The translations under genes were made by a program, and so were the position numbers. The notes beneath the pieces were generated by a model. The model saw only the letters and a list, made by a program, of their open reading frames with translations. It searched no databases and was not told where the DNA came from. Below, one piece after another: positions 1 to 11,428 of a stretch of DNA of 64,000 nucleotides. This DNA comes from Salipiger aestuarii (GTDB lineage Bacteria > Pseudomonadota > Alphaproteobacteria > Rhodobacterales > Rhodobacteraceae). Location: contig NZ_QLMG01000011.1 in assembly GCF_003259905.1 (NCBI RefSeq), forward strand, positions 42,613-106,612, given 5' to 3'. Position 1 is the first letter of the stretch. Each line of letters begins with the position of its first letter.

Positions 1-919
1 CGGTGTCAAGCAGCTTGCAGGCGCCGGGATTGGCCCGCAAGATGGTGCCATCCGGACCGATGCGCAGCAGCGGCACAGGCAGATTGTCGAACCCGTCCGC
101 CGCGCTGCCTTCAACCACCACCGGGTCGATCTGGTCCAGAATGACCTCCTGGCGCCCGATGCCGGTATCGACGCAACGCACGCTGTAGCCCTTGGGGCCC
201 TCGGGTGTGACAAAATGGTGAATACCGCCGTTCTGCAGCGGCGGATCCTCAAGCACGTCGTCCAGACGTTTGATTCGTCGTCCAAGCACCGCGCGGGCGC
301 GACCGTTCATGTAAAGCACGGCCCCGCTGCGCCCGAGCGTCAGAATTGGCGGTTCGTGTTCGCCATCATGCGAATCCTCGAATGCCTTGTCCGTTTCAAA
401 CCGCCAGAACCAGTGCCCGCGATCCAGCCGCCGCAACGAAAGCGAGACCCGAGGATCGTTCGCTATCGCCCCTTCGCGCGCAAAACCCGAGCTTTCCGAT
501 CGAATGCTGAGGCGGTGCACCAGCGCATCGGCATCGGCGATCCGGGTTGCCAGAAGTTCGGGCAGGGAATCGTCGACAGAGGCGCGCAGCACGTCGACCG
601 CCGCCGTGTTTGCATAGATCACCCGGAACGAGGCATCGGTCGCAAGCGTCGGAACCGGTTCATCCGCAGCGAACCGCTTGAGCGTGGCAAAGGCATCGAG
701 ACTGCGCCGCCGCTGGACAAGATATCCTGCGGCGGAAAGCACCGCCATGGTTCCAAAGGCGAAAGCAGCAGCCACACAGGCGACCCGTAAGGCGGCGTCG
801 GTCATCACGATGGCAAGCCCGCCCGAAAACAGCGCGAGCGCCAGCAGCATGGCGGCGCTGCGCAGCACATCGGGTGTCCATTGGGAACGACGCCGCATTG
901 TGGTTGCGATTTCCGACAC
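1..919 (-). CDS. PAS-domain sensor kinase, CckA-like (N-terminal part, cut by window edge)
   Basis: Membrane sensor protein read leftward and running off the left edge, so only about 306 codons are visible and the kinase core is not in view. Two adjacent hydrophobic segments lie near the N-terminus (residues about 20-60), followed by two PAS-like stretches; the second contains LLRIGPDGTILRANP near the edge. This layout resembles the cell-cycle hybrid kinase CckA of Rhodobacterales, which feeds the ChpT-CtrA pathway, but another PAS histidine kinase is possible. I chose the GTG at 919 because GGAAGGAAGG sits 7 bases upstream; an in-frame ATG at 955 has no visible ribosome site. Confidence 0.55.
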   Translation of the reverse strand, partial: MSEIATTMRRRSQWTPDVLRSAAMLLALALFSGGLAIVMTDAALRVACVAAAFAFGTMAVLSAAGYLVQRRRSLDAFATLKRFAADEPVPTLATDASFRVIYANTAAVDVLRASVDDSLPELLATRIADADALVHRLSIRSESSGFAREGAIANDPRVSLSLRRLDRGHWFWRFETDKAFEDSHDGEHEPPILTLGRSGAVLYMNGRARAVLGRRIKRLDDVLEDPPLQNGGIHHFVTPEGPKGYSVRCVDTGIGRQEVILDQIDPVVVEGSAADGFDNLPVPLLRIGPDGTILRANPGACKLLDT

Positions 920-1080
920 CTTGCCGCCTTCCTTCCGATCACTTGCGCGAGTCATCGCACAGGAAACATTAACCAATAGTAAACCGGCGAAAGATAGCCC
1001 CTCGCAAACCCCGCGCGGGGCAGAATCCTGCCAAACCGCCCAGAATTAACGGAAAATCGAGCTATTTTAAGCGCATGCCG

Positions 1081-2235
1081 CTAGCCCGGCGCCCGAAGGC
1101 AGGCAAGGAAAAAACCGTCCCCGCCGTCGGATGGCAAGAACTGGCGGGACAGTTCAAGCGTCCAGCCCGGCATCTCGGCCAGGGCTGCTTTGATGCGCGC
1201 CGTATTCTCGGGCATAAGTACGGAACAGGTCGCATAGGCCAGGGTGCCGCCGGCCCCGACAAGCGGGGCGGCCTGGCGCAGAATGTCCGACTGCGTCTGC
1301 AAAAGCGCATCCAACCCATTGGCGGACAAGCGCCATTTTCCTTCGGGCGCCCGCCGCCACGATCCCGCGCCAGAACAGGGTACATCGCACAGCACAAGAT
1401 CATAGCGCCCCTCTGGCGCCGCCACTGTGCGGATTTGGGCACCGGCGCGCGCCGTGCGGGACGGCAGGTCCTTCATGCGGGCCGGGTCGGCGTCATGCGC
1501 TTGGATTTCGGTGCCGGTCCGTGCCGCCATCGCCAGCGCCTTGCCTCCGCCGCCCGCGCAATAATCAAGCACACGAAGCCCCGGCGCAAGCGGCAGCGCA
1601 TCGACAACCGCCTGGCTCGCCGCGTCTTGCAGTTCGACGAAACCATCGGTGTAAGCCGATGAACGCGACACCGCCCGCGCCCCGCGCGTAACCTCAAGAG
1701 CGCCTGACGCCAGCGGATGCGGCTGACTTTCGATGCCATCCGACGCCAGCAGCGCCTGCGCGTCGGACCGCGCGATCCGCGCAAGGTTGACCCGCAGGAA
1801 AACCGGCGCACGCTGGCGCAACGCAAGCGCGGTCCCGACCGCCGCGTCGCCAAGGCTTTGCGTCCAGATCGGCAGCAGCCAGTCGGGCAGGTCCAGCGCC
1901 TCGCCCCCGCTCGCCGGACGCCCCGCCCCCAACTCATCCGCCGACAGCGGTTCGGGCGCATGGCCGACCCCGGTGAACAGCGTTTGCGGATCCATGCCGT
2001 CCTGACGCAGCAGGCCCAGCATTCGCGCCCTGCCCGTTTGCCCGCCCCCGACCGCCGCCGTGGAGCGCCAGCGGCGCAGCACGTCAAAGACGTGGTCGCG
2101 CACCGCCGCGCGGTCCTTTGATCCGGCATAGCGCGCGCCGCGCGACCAGCCAAGCAGCGCCTTTTCGGCCGCTGTCCCCTGCGCAATGCGGTCCAGCACT
2201 TCCGCCGCCGCCTGAATCCGTGCCGCCGGCGTCAT
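1081..2235 (-). CDS. rsmB: 16S rRNA (cytosine-C5) methyltransferase, RsmB/Nop2 family
   Basis: SAM-dependent RNA m5C methyltransferase of 384 residues. The SAM-binding stretch VLDYCAGGGGKALAMAA is followed by the family catalytic motifs DVPCSGAGSWRR (general Cys in PCSG) and YATCSV (nucleophilic Cys in TCS). An N-terminal NusB-like helical region of about 100 residues precedes the fold, as in RsmB, though the exact target base cannot be read from sequence. It lies 7 bases downstream of guaB on the same strand, so the two are probably cotranscribed. The RsmB versus RsmF sub-assignment is inference. Confidence 0.85.
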   Translation of the reverse strand: MTPAARIQAAAEVLDRIAQGTAAEKALLGWSRGARYAGSKDRAAVRDHVFDVLRRWRSTAAVGGGQTGRARMLGLLRQDGMDPQTLFTGVGHAPEPLSADELGAGRPASGGEALDLPDWLLPIWTQSLGDAAVGTALALRQRAPVFLRVNLARIARSDAQALLASDGIESQPHPLASGALEVTRGARAVSRSSAYTDGFVELQDAASQAVVDALPLAPGLRVLDYCAGGGGKALAMAARTGTEIQAHDADPARMKDLPSRTARAGAQIRTVAAPEGRYDLVLCDVPCSGAGSWRRAPEGKWRLSANGLDALLQTQSDILRQAAPLVGAGGTLAYATCSVLMPENTARIKAALAEMPGWTLELSRQFLPSDGGDGFFLACLRAPG

Positions 2236-2242
2236 CCTCCGG

Positions 2243-4846
<2,604 letters not shown>

Positions 4847-4979
4847 GGTCACAACCGAAACGTGTGCGCAACGCCCGCGCGGCAAAATCGGGCGGCCCCG
4901 CGCAAATCGCTTGCGGCGCCCGCGACGCTCGTGACAGCCTGCCCCAGAGCAGTCCCCGACAGCAGAGAGCCAAAGGCCC

Positions 4980-6122
4980 ATGTCGCTACCCCTTTCCGGC
5001 GTCACGATCGTCGATTTCACCCGGATTCTGTCCGGGCCATTCGCCACCATGATCCTGGCCGACCTTGGCGCGACGGTCATCAAGATCGAACGTCCCGGCA
5101 GCGGCGACGGCGCGCGCACGCTGCCCCCGCTCAAGGATGGCAAATCGGGATATTTCGCCGCCGTGAACCGGGGCAAACGGTCGCTGGCGCTGGATTTCGA
5201 CATCGACACCGACCGTGCCCTGCTGGACCGCATCATCGCGCGCGCCGACGTGCTGGTCGAAAACTTCCGCCCCGGCGTGATGGACCGGCGCAACCTTGGG
5301 TGGGAACTGCTGCACGCGCGCCACCCCGAGCTTGTCTATGCCTCGGTCACGGGCTTCGGGCAGACCGGCCCGGATGCCAAACGCGCCGCCTATGACGTGA
5401 TCGTGCAGGCCCGGTCGGGGCTGATGGACCGCACCGGCACACAAGAGGTGCCGCGCCGCGCGGGCAGCAGCTTTGGCGATCTGTCGGGGGGCATGTTTCT
5501 GGCGCAGGGCATTCTTGCGGCGCTGTATGACCGCGCCCGCACCGGCCTTGGACGGCGGGTCGATGTCAGCATGCTGGATGCTCAGCTTGCGCTGATGGAA
5601 CAGGCGGTGCCGCGCGCGGCCATGGGGGCGACGCCGCCGCCCCACCCCAGCCGCCATCCGGCCATCGCCCCGTGCGAGGCGATTCAGGCTTCGGACGGCT
5701 CCTTCGTGCTGGCGGCCGGAACCGAGGCACAGTTCGAACGGCTCTGTCTGGTGCTCGACCTGCCCATCGCCGGCGATGCGCGGTTCGCGGACAACGCCGC
5801 CCGGCTGGCCAACGCGCGCCTGCTCAAGCGGCTGATAGAGGCGGTTACCCTGGATCATACCCGCAGCCACTGGCTGCCCCGGATGACCGCCGCCGGAGTG
5901 CCCTGCGCGCCGATCCAAGCGATGGATCAGGTGATGAAGGACCCGCAACTTGGCGCGCGCAACATGATCGTCGATGTGCTCGACCGCTACGGGCGCGCCA
6001 GCTTCAAGGCCGCCGGCAATCCGATCAAGATGTCGGGCATGGAAGATCCCCCCGCGCGCCCCGCCGCCCCCGAGCTTGACGGCAACCGGGCGGACATCCT
6101 GCGGTGGCTGGAAAAGGGCTAG
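4980..6122 (+). CDS. CaiB/BaiF (class III) CoA-transferase family protein
   Basis: Class III CoA-transferase of 380 residues, moving CoA between carboxylic acids. The N-terminus SGVTIVDFTRILSGPFATMI, the glycine-rich VIKIERPGSGD and the conserved SMLDAQLALM (Asp200, predicted nucleophile) are diagnostic. The substrate is not readable; no metabolic partner gene adjoins it. The stop lies 4 bases from the convergent stop of prfB. The 133-base gap upstream shows no obvious regulatory structure. Family certain, reaction unknown. Confidence 0.85.
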   Translation: MSLPLSGVTIVDFTRILSGPFATMILADLGATVIKIERPGSGDGARTLPPLKDGKSGYFAAVNRGKRSLALDFDIDTDRALLDRIIARADVLVENFRPGVMDRRNLGWELLHARHPELVYASVTGFGQTGPDAKRAAYDVIVQARSGLMDRTGTQEVPRRAGSSFGDLSGGMFLAQGILAALYDRARTGLGRRVDVSMLDAQLALMEQAVPRAAMGATPPPHPSRHPAIAPCEAIQASDGSFVLAAGTEAQFERLCLVLDLPIAGDARFADNAARLANARLLKRLIEAVTLDHTRSHWLPRMTAAGVPCAPIQAMDQVMKDPQLGARNMIVDVLDRYGRASFKAAGNPIKMSGMEDPPARPAAPELDGNRADILRWLEKG

Positions 6123-6125
6123 CCC

Positions 6126-7247
6126 TCAATCCCCCTGCGCATCCGCCCGCGATTTGCCCGATGCCTGCTGCGCCAGCGTCGCCGCCATGAACGGGTCAAG
6201 AGCGCCGTCCAGAACCCCTTGCGTGTCGCTGGTTTCGTGGCTGGTGCGCAAATCCTTGACCATCTGGTAGGGCTGTAACACATAAGACCGGATCTGGTTG
6301 CCCCAGCCCGCATCGCCCTTGGCCTCGTGCTGGGCGTTGATCTCGGCGTTCCGCCGGTCCAGCTCCATCTGATACAGCCGCGATTTCAGCGCCTTCATCG
6401 CAATGTCACGGTTCTGATGCTGCGATTTTTCCGAACTGGTCACGACGATATTGGTGGGGATGTGGGTGATCCGCACCGCCGAATCGGTGGTGTTGACGTG
6501 CTGCCCCCCCGCCCCCGAAGAGCGATAGGTGTCGATGCGGATGTCGCTGGGATTGACCTCGATCTCGATATTGTCATCCACCACCGGATAAACCCAGACC
6601 GATGCAAACGACGTCTCGCGCGTGCCCTTGCCAAAGGGCGAGATCCGCACCAGCCGGTGAACCCCGGATTCCGATTTCAGCCAGCCATAGGCGTTCTGAC
6701 CGGAAATCTTGTACCCACAGGATTTGATCCCGGCCTCGGCGCCCGCCTCCTCGAACTGAAGCTCCACCTCATAGCCGCGCTTTTCGGCCCAGCGGACATA
6801 CATCCGCTGCAACATCGCCGCCCAGTCGCAGGCCTCGGTACCGCCGGCGCCTGCGTTGATCTCCAGGAATGTGTCGTTGCCATCGGCTTCCCCGTCCAGC
6901 AACGCCTCCAACTCCTTCTGGGCCGCTTTTTCCGATAACGTGGCCAGCGCGCCCTCGGCATCCGACACCACATCGGCATCGTCTTCCATCTCGCCCAGTT
7001 CGATCAGTTCAAGGTTGTCCGAAAGATCCTGCTTGATGGAATGATAGGTCTCCATCGCATCGACTAGCATCTGGCGGTCACGCATCAGCTTTTGCGCCGC
7101 GGCCGGATCGTCCCACAGGTTGGGATCCTCGACACGGGCGTTGAATTCCTCAAGCCGATGCGGCGCGGTTTCCCAGTCAAGACGCTGCCCCAGCAGGTTC
7201 AGCGACTTTTCGATCCGGTCGACGGTCTTCTGGGTTTCGGCGCGCAT
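6126..7247 (-). CDS. prfB: Peptide chain release factor 2
   Basis: Releases the finished peptide at UGA and UAA stop codons. The 373-residue product has the stop-codon-reading SPF tripeptide (203-205) and the GGQ motif (247-249) that triggers peptidyl-tRNA hydrolysis. The frame is continuous: at residues 22-24 the codons read CGT CTT GAC, the place where enterobacterial prfB has CTT TGA C and needs a +1 frameshift. Here the extra T is absent, so the autoregulatory frameshift is lost. A Rhodobacteraceae-type intergenic repeat lies 113 bases upstream of the start. Confidence 0.97.
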   Translation of the reverse strand: MRAETQKTVDRIEKSLNLLGQRLDWETAPHRLEEFNARVEDPNLWDDPAAAQKLMRDRQMLVDAMETYHSIKQDLSDNLELIELGEMEDDADVVSDAEGALATLSEKAAQKELEALLDGEADGNDTFLEINAGAGGTEACDWAAMLQRMYVRWAEKRGYEVELQFEEAGAEAGIKSCGYKISGQNAYGWLKSESGVHRLVRISPFGKGTRETSFASVWVYPVVDDNIEIEVNPSDIRIDTYRSSGAGGQHVNTTDSAVRITHIPTNIVVTSSEKSQHQNRDIAMKALKSRLYQMELDRRNAEINAQHEAKGDAGWGNQIRSYVLQPYQMVKDLRTSHETSDTQGVLDGALDPFMAATLAQQASGKSRADAQGD

Positions 7248-7359
7248 GGCAAGTCTCTTTCACGGTTCGCGGGCAAGGTTCGCGGGTGGTCAGGGCGACA
7301 TAAACCAGCCGCCCCGCCCCTTCAAGCGCCGCACGCATGCCCAACGCGCCACGCCCGCC

Positions 7360-7419
7360 CTTCACCTTGCCAGAAAAACTCCGGGGGTGAGGCCGCATGG
7401 CCGAGGGGGCAGCGCCCCC
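7360..7419 (+). repeat. Intergenic repeat element, copy 1
   Basis: Starts with CTTCACCTTGCCAGAAAA and ends in the hairpin GGGGGCAGCGCCCCC (7405-7419). The same head, and in one case the same tail, recur at 36305-36358 and 49231-49253, with an inverted head at 36263-36285. It fills most of the 203-base space between prfB and the penicillin-binding protein gene, both read leftward. No coding frame is credible here. Confidence 0.7.
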
Positions 7420-7450
7420 AGCACCCTTGCGGCCAGAGGCGCGCCGCGGA

Positions 7451-9988
7451 TCAGTACAGCCCGCCCGACGACAACGTGCCGAAACTTGCCTTCGGGCCCA
7501 CGACGGCCTTCTTCCCGGTCGAGGTGGTGACTTCACGCGCCCGGCTCGACCCGTCGGGCTGGATCACGTCGAAATTGCCCGACATCGCCCAGCCCCCATC
7601 CAGCGCCACGCCGAACATCGGTTCTTCGCCCCGGCGGAAACATTCCGAAACCACGTTGCCACCGCTGGCGTTCGGGCCAAGCCGCGCGCCGGTGAAACGG
7701 TCGATGTTCATGAATTCGCAGGCCTCGGGCACCTTGAACTTGCCGCCGCCGTATTTCCTGACCGCCTGCGTCATGAACCGCTGGAACACCGGCCCGCACA
7801 TCGACGCGCCATACGCGCTCCGCCCCAGCGGGCGCGGCGTGTCGTAGCCGATGTAGCAGCCCGCAACGATATTGCTGGTGAAGCCGATGAACCACACGTC
7901 CTTGGCATCGTTGGTGGTGCCGGTCTTGCCCGCCGTCGGCACGCCCAGGTCGACCACGCCCGACGCCGTACCGCGCTGCACCACGCCCTGCATCATGGAT
8001 GTCAGCTGATAGGCGGTCACCGGGTCCATCATCCGGTCGCGGTTATCGACGATGCGTGGCCCGCGCCCCGGCGGCAGGTTCGGATCGGCGCAATCCTCGC
8101 AGACCCGTTCGTTGCCCTTGGCGAATTCGTGGTTATAGATCGTGCGTCCCCAGCGGTCCTGCACCCGGTCCACCAGCGTCGGTTCGACCTTTTCGCCGCC
8201 ATTGGCAAACTGCGCATAGGCCGAGATCATCTTGAACAGCGTCGTTTCATCCGCGCCAAGCGCGTTGGCCAACACCCGCCCCATGCGGTCGTAGACGCCG
8301 AATTTTTCCGCGTAGCGCGCCACCGTGTCCATGCCGATTTCCTGCGCAAGGCGGATGGTCATCAGGTTGCGTGACTGCTCGATGCCGGTGCGCAGCGGTG
8401 TGGGCCCGTAATAGGTGTTGGACGAGTTCCTGGGCCGCCATACACCCTGCGGCGTGTCGATCTCGATCGGGGCGTCGATGATGATGGTGGACGGCGCGTA
8501 GCCCGAATCCAGCGCCGCGGCATAGACGAACGGTTTGAACGAAGACCCCGGCTGGCGCATCGCCTGCGTGGCGCGGTTGAAGACCGAATCCTGATAGCTG
8601 AATCCGCCCTGCATTGCGATCACGCGCCCGGTGTTTACATCCATCGCCATGAACGCGCCCTGCACCTTGGGGACCTGCCGCAGGGTCCAGCGGATGAAAC
8701 TGCCATCGCTGTCCTGGGTCATTTCGCGCACATGAACCACATCGCCACGGTCGAAATTGTCGAAAAAACTGCCCCGCAGCCAGGCGATGTCGCTGCGCGG
8801 CACATCGGTGCCGCGCGCGTCATCCGCGGCAATGCCTTCGATGCCAAGGCGCATCGACTGGTCGCCCACCTCCAGCACCACCGCCGGCAGCCATTTGCTT
8901 TCAAGGTCGATGTCGCGCGCAACGGGCGTGCCGGCCAGTGCCTCGCGCCAGGCGGTCTCGGTGCCAAGCTGATCCTCGGGAATGGTCTTGCCGGTGCCGT
9001 TCCAGCGGCCAAGACCCCTGTCATACTGTTCCAGCGCGATGCGCAGGCTTTCGGCGGCCTGCACCTGCATCTCGGGGTCGAGCGTGGCGCGCACCGACAA
9101 CCCGCCGGAAAAGAATTCGCCCTCGCCGAAATCCTGCGTCAGCTGGCGGCGGATCTCGTCGGTAAAATAGTCGCGCGGCGGCAGCGACCGGTGATAGGGC
9201 TGGTAATCGCCGTTCTGCACCGACAGCAGCGGCTTGGCGACCTCGACGTCATAGACCCCTTGGGTGATATAGCCGTTTTCGCGCATTTCGCGCAGCACAT
9301 AGTCGCGGCGCTGAAGCAGGCGTTCCTTGTTTCGCACCGGATGAAAATCCGACGGCGCCTTGGGCATCGACGCCAGAAAGGCGGCCTCGTTGGGTTCAAG
9401 CTCGGTCAGCGACTTGTTGAAATAGGTCTGGGCGGCGGCGGTGACGCCATAGGAATTCTGCCCCAGGAAGATTTCGTTCAGGTACAGTTCAAGGATCTTG
9501 TCCTTGCTCAGCGCGCCTTCGACGCGGGACGCCAGGATGATCTCCTTGATCTTGCGCTCGGCGCGGCGGTCGCCCGACAGCAGGAAGTTCTTCATCACCT
9601 GCTGGGTGATCGTCGAGGCCCCGCGCACATCGCGCCCGCGCGAGCGCACCGCGTCGAAGGCCGCCGCCGCGATGCCGCGCACGTCATAGCCCTGGTGGTC
9701 GTAGAAATTCTTGTCCTCGGCGGAAATGAACGCCTCTTTCACCAGATCGGGGATCTGATCCGCCGGGGTGAAGATGCGCCGCTCCTGCGCGAATTCGTCG
9801 ATCACCCGCCCTTCGGTGGAATAGATCCGACTGATGGTCGGGGGGGTGTATTGCGCAAGGCTCTCGTAGCTCGGCAAATCCTGCCCGTAGATCCAGAACA
9901 CCGCGCCGATGGTCACCGCCACCATGGTGATGCCCAGCGTGATGAGGCTGAAGATACCGCCGAAGAAAGAGAGAATGAACCGAGTCAC
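7451..9988 (-). CDS. mrcA: Penicillin-binding protein 1A (class A transglycosylase/transpeptidase)
   Basis: Bifunctional peptidoglycan synthase of 845 residues anchored by one N-terminal membrane segment (residues about 5-33). The GT51 domain shows the catalytic glutamate in EDKNFYDHQGYD (Glu91) and RGASTITQQ. The transpeptidase domain has SSFK (Ser482, Lys485), SRN near 547 and KTGTT near 717. An OB-like insert lies between the domains (about 320-440), as in PBP1A. The amidase gene follows upstream on the same strand with a 112-base gap, so a cell-wall cluster is likely. Confidence 0.95.
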   Translation of the reverse strand: MTRFILSFFGGIFSLITLGITMVAVTIGAVFWIYGQDLPSYESLAQYTPPTISRIYSTEGRVIDEFAQERRIFTPADQIPDLVKEAFISAEDKNFYDHQGYDVRGIAAAAFDAVRSRGRDVRGASTITQQVMKNFLLSGDRRAERKIKEIILASRVEGALSKDKILELYLNEIFLGQNSYGVTAAAQTYFNKSLTELEPNEAAFLASMPKAPSDFHPVRNKERLLQRRDYVLREMRENGYITQGVYDVEVAKPLLSVQNGDYQPYHRSLPPRDYFTDEIRRQLTQDFGEGEFFSGGLSVRATLDPEMQVQAAESLRIALEQYDRGLGRWNGTGKTIPEDQLGTETAWREALAGTPVARDIDLESKWLPAVVLEVGDQSMRLGIEGIAADDARGTDVPRSDIAWLRGSFFDNFDRGDVVHVREMTQDSDGSFIRWTLRQVPKVQGAFMAMDVNTGRVIAMQGGFSYQDSVFNRATQAMRQPGSSFKPFVYAAALDSGYAPSTIIIDAPIEIDTPQGVWRPRNSSNTYYGPTPLRTGIEQSRNLMTIRLAQEIGMDTVARYAEKFGVYDRMGRVLANALGADETTLFKMISAYAQFANGGEKVEPTLVDRVQDRWGRTIYNHEFAKGNERVCEDCADPNLPPGRGPRIVDNRDRMMDPVTAYQLTSMMQGVVQRGTASGVVDLGVPTAGKTGTTNDAKDVWFIGFTSNIVAGCYIGYDTPRPLGRSAYGASMCGPVFQRFMTQAVRKYGGGKFKVPEACEFMNIDRFTGARLGPNASGGNVVSECFRRGEEPMFGVALDGGWAMSGNFDVIQPDGSSRAREVTTSTGKKAVVGPKASFGTLSSGGLY

Positions 9989-10100
9989 ATGGGCCGCCTT
10001 TCAGGATTGCCGGTCCCCTTATACCGTCTGTCGTCCACGGTCAAAACACACGCAGCCGTGATGGCGCAAGATCGCCCGCGCCAAGGCACCCGCACCAGGG

Positions 10101-11300
10101 TCACTGGCGGCGCAGACGGGCCAATGCGGCATCCTCGATCGCCCATGCAGCGATCCCGTCACGAATACCCGCCGCCATACCCGCGCGCCAATAGGGGTCT
10201 TGCAGATTGGTCCGGTCGCGTGCGGTGGACAGGAACCCAAGCTCGATCAGGACCGAGGGGATGTCGGCAGCCTTGAGCACCGAAAATCCGGCCCGGCGCA
10301 ACGGCCGCTTGTGCACCTCGCCAACGGCGTTCTCGATCCCGCCAAGAAGGTGCCGCGCCAGCGACAGACTGCGCGGGCTGTTGTCCAGACGCGCAATATC
10401 CAGCAGCACGTCGGCGATGCGGTCGTCGGACCCCGACAGGTCGAGGCCAGCAAGGATGTCGTCGCGGTCGTGCCGCTCGGCAAGCGCGGCCGAGGCGGCG
10501 TCCGACGCGTTTTCGTCCAGCATGTAGACCGACGCCCCGTGCGCGATGCCCTCTTCGATGGCGTCAGCGTGCAGCGAAACGAACAGATCGGCGCGGGCGT
10601 CATGCGCCGCAGCGACACGCCCTTCGAGCGAAATGAACACATCATCGTCGCGCGTCAACATCACCGCGAAGCCGGCCCTGCGCAGCACATCCCTCAGTTC
10701 GCGCGCAAAGGTCAGCATCAGCTCGGCTTCCTGCACCCCGCCACGTTCGGCGCCGGGGTCAATACCGCCATGGCCGGGGTCCAACACGATTCGCAGCGGA
10801 GCATCGGCGCCGCGCGACGGTGCCTTCAGCGTGACTTGCGGCAGGTCCCAGCGCGGGTCGCGCGGCGCGCCGGAACTGGCGCGCATGTCCTCAACGGTGG
10901 CGCCGCGCAGAGTGATGGCAAGCGCCGCACGCCCGGAGGCGTCATCAACACGCATCCCCGCCCGGTCGATCAGCATGGGGGCGTTCAATACCGCGACAAG
11001 CCGCGACCACCCGGCGCTGAACGGCCCCATGCGCAGGGTTTTCACCGCATCGGAGTGTACCATCGCCTTGGAGTCGGCCCCGGTCCAGTCGACCTCGCGA
11101 AAGTCCAGAACAAGGCGCGGCGGGTCGGTCAGGGTAAAGGCGCGCCACGGCACACCTTGGCTGAGATCGAGCGTCAGCTCGGCCCCGTTCCGTGCGTCGG
11201 CAATGCCCCCCGCGACGAACATCGCCCGTCCGCCCAGGTCCTGCGCGACGGCGGCATGGGCAAGAAACAGCCCGAAAAAGCCAGCTAGAATCCTGCTCAT
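10101..11300 (-). CDS. amiC: N-acetylmuramoyl-L-alanine amidase, AmiC-type
   Basis: Periplasmic zinc amidase of 399 residues that cuts the bond between MurNAc and the stem peptide, acting in septum splitting and recycling. It has a signal peptide (residues 1-19, ending AVA), an AMIN-type N-terminal domain (about 20-135) and an Amidase_3 domain with zinc ligands in DPGHGG, the Glu of QEAELML and SLHAD, and the catalytic Glu in VLIELGFLS. The frame is open upstream, but the start at 11300 precedes the signal peptide. The upstream gap holds the two related palindromes. Confidence 0.93.
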   Translation of the reverse strand: MSRILAGFFGLFLAHAAVAQDLGGRAMFVAGGIADARNGAELTLDLSQGVPWRAFTLTDPPRLVLDFREVDWTGADSKAMVHSDAVKTLRMGPFSAGWSRLVAVLNAPMLIDRAGMRVDDASGRAALAITLRGATVEDMRASSGAPRDPRWDLPQVTLKAPSRGADAPLRIVLDPGHGGIDPGAERGGVQEAELMLTFARELRDVLRRAGFAVMLTRDDDVFISLEGRVAAAHDARADLFVSLHADAIEEGIAHGASVYMLDENASDAASAALAERHDRDDILAGLDLSGSDDRIADVLLDIARLDNSPRSLSLARHLLGGIENAVGEVHKRPLRRAGFSVLKAADIPSVLIELGFLSTARDRTNLQDPYWRAGMAAGIRDGIAAWAIEDAALARLRRQ

Positions 11301-11335
11301 GTGTCTGCCTGATCTTTTCCCGACGCTACCACGAC

Positions 11336-11361
11336 GAAGATTTTTCGTACGAAAAATCTTC
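11336..11361. repeat. Perfect 26-bp palindrome, core GATTTTTCGNNCGAAAAATC
   Basis: A fully self-complementary 26-bp sequence in the gap between the aminotransferase stop and the amidase start, both genes reading leftward. Its core is shared with a second inverted repeat 62 bp to the right, though the outer arms differ and remain complementary within each copy. That covariation points to a selected hairpin or dyad: a terminator, protein site or mobile palindrome. Confidence 0.75.
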
Positions 11362-11397
11362 TTGTCCACCCGCGACAGCCTCGCCCCGGCTACCCCG

Positions 11398-11427
11398 GAC
11401 AGGATTTTTCGCACGAAAAATCCTGTC
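11398..11427. repeat. Second inverted repeat, 14-bp arms, same core
   Basis: Two 14-bp perfect arms separated by CA, containing GATTTTTCG and CGAAAAATC as in the neighbouring palindrome. It begins right after the leftward aminotransferase gene ends (stop at 11429), so it could serve as that gene's terminator; the run of five A/T bases lies inside the stem, not after it, which is atypical for a Rho-independent terminator. Confidence 0.7.
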
Positions 11428-11428
11428 T

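Noticed and set aside
7170..7190. Programmed +1 frameshift in prfB
   Set aside because: No in-frame TGA; the frame is continuous through CTT GAC.
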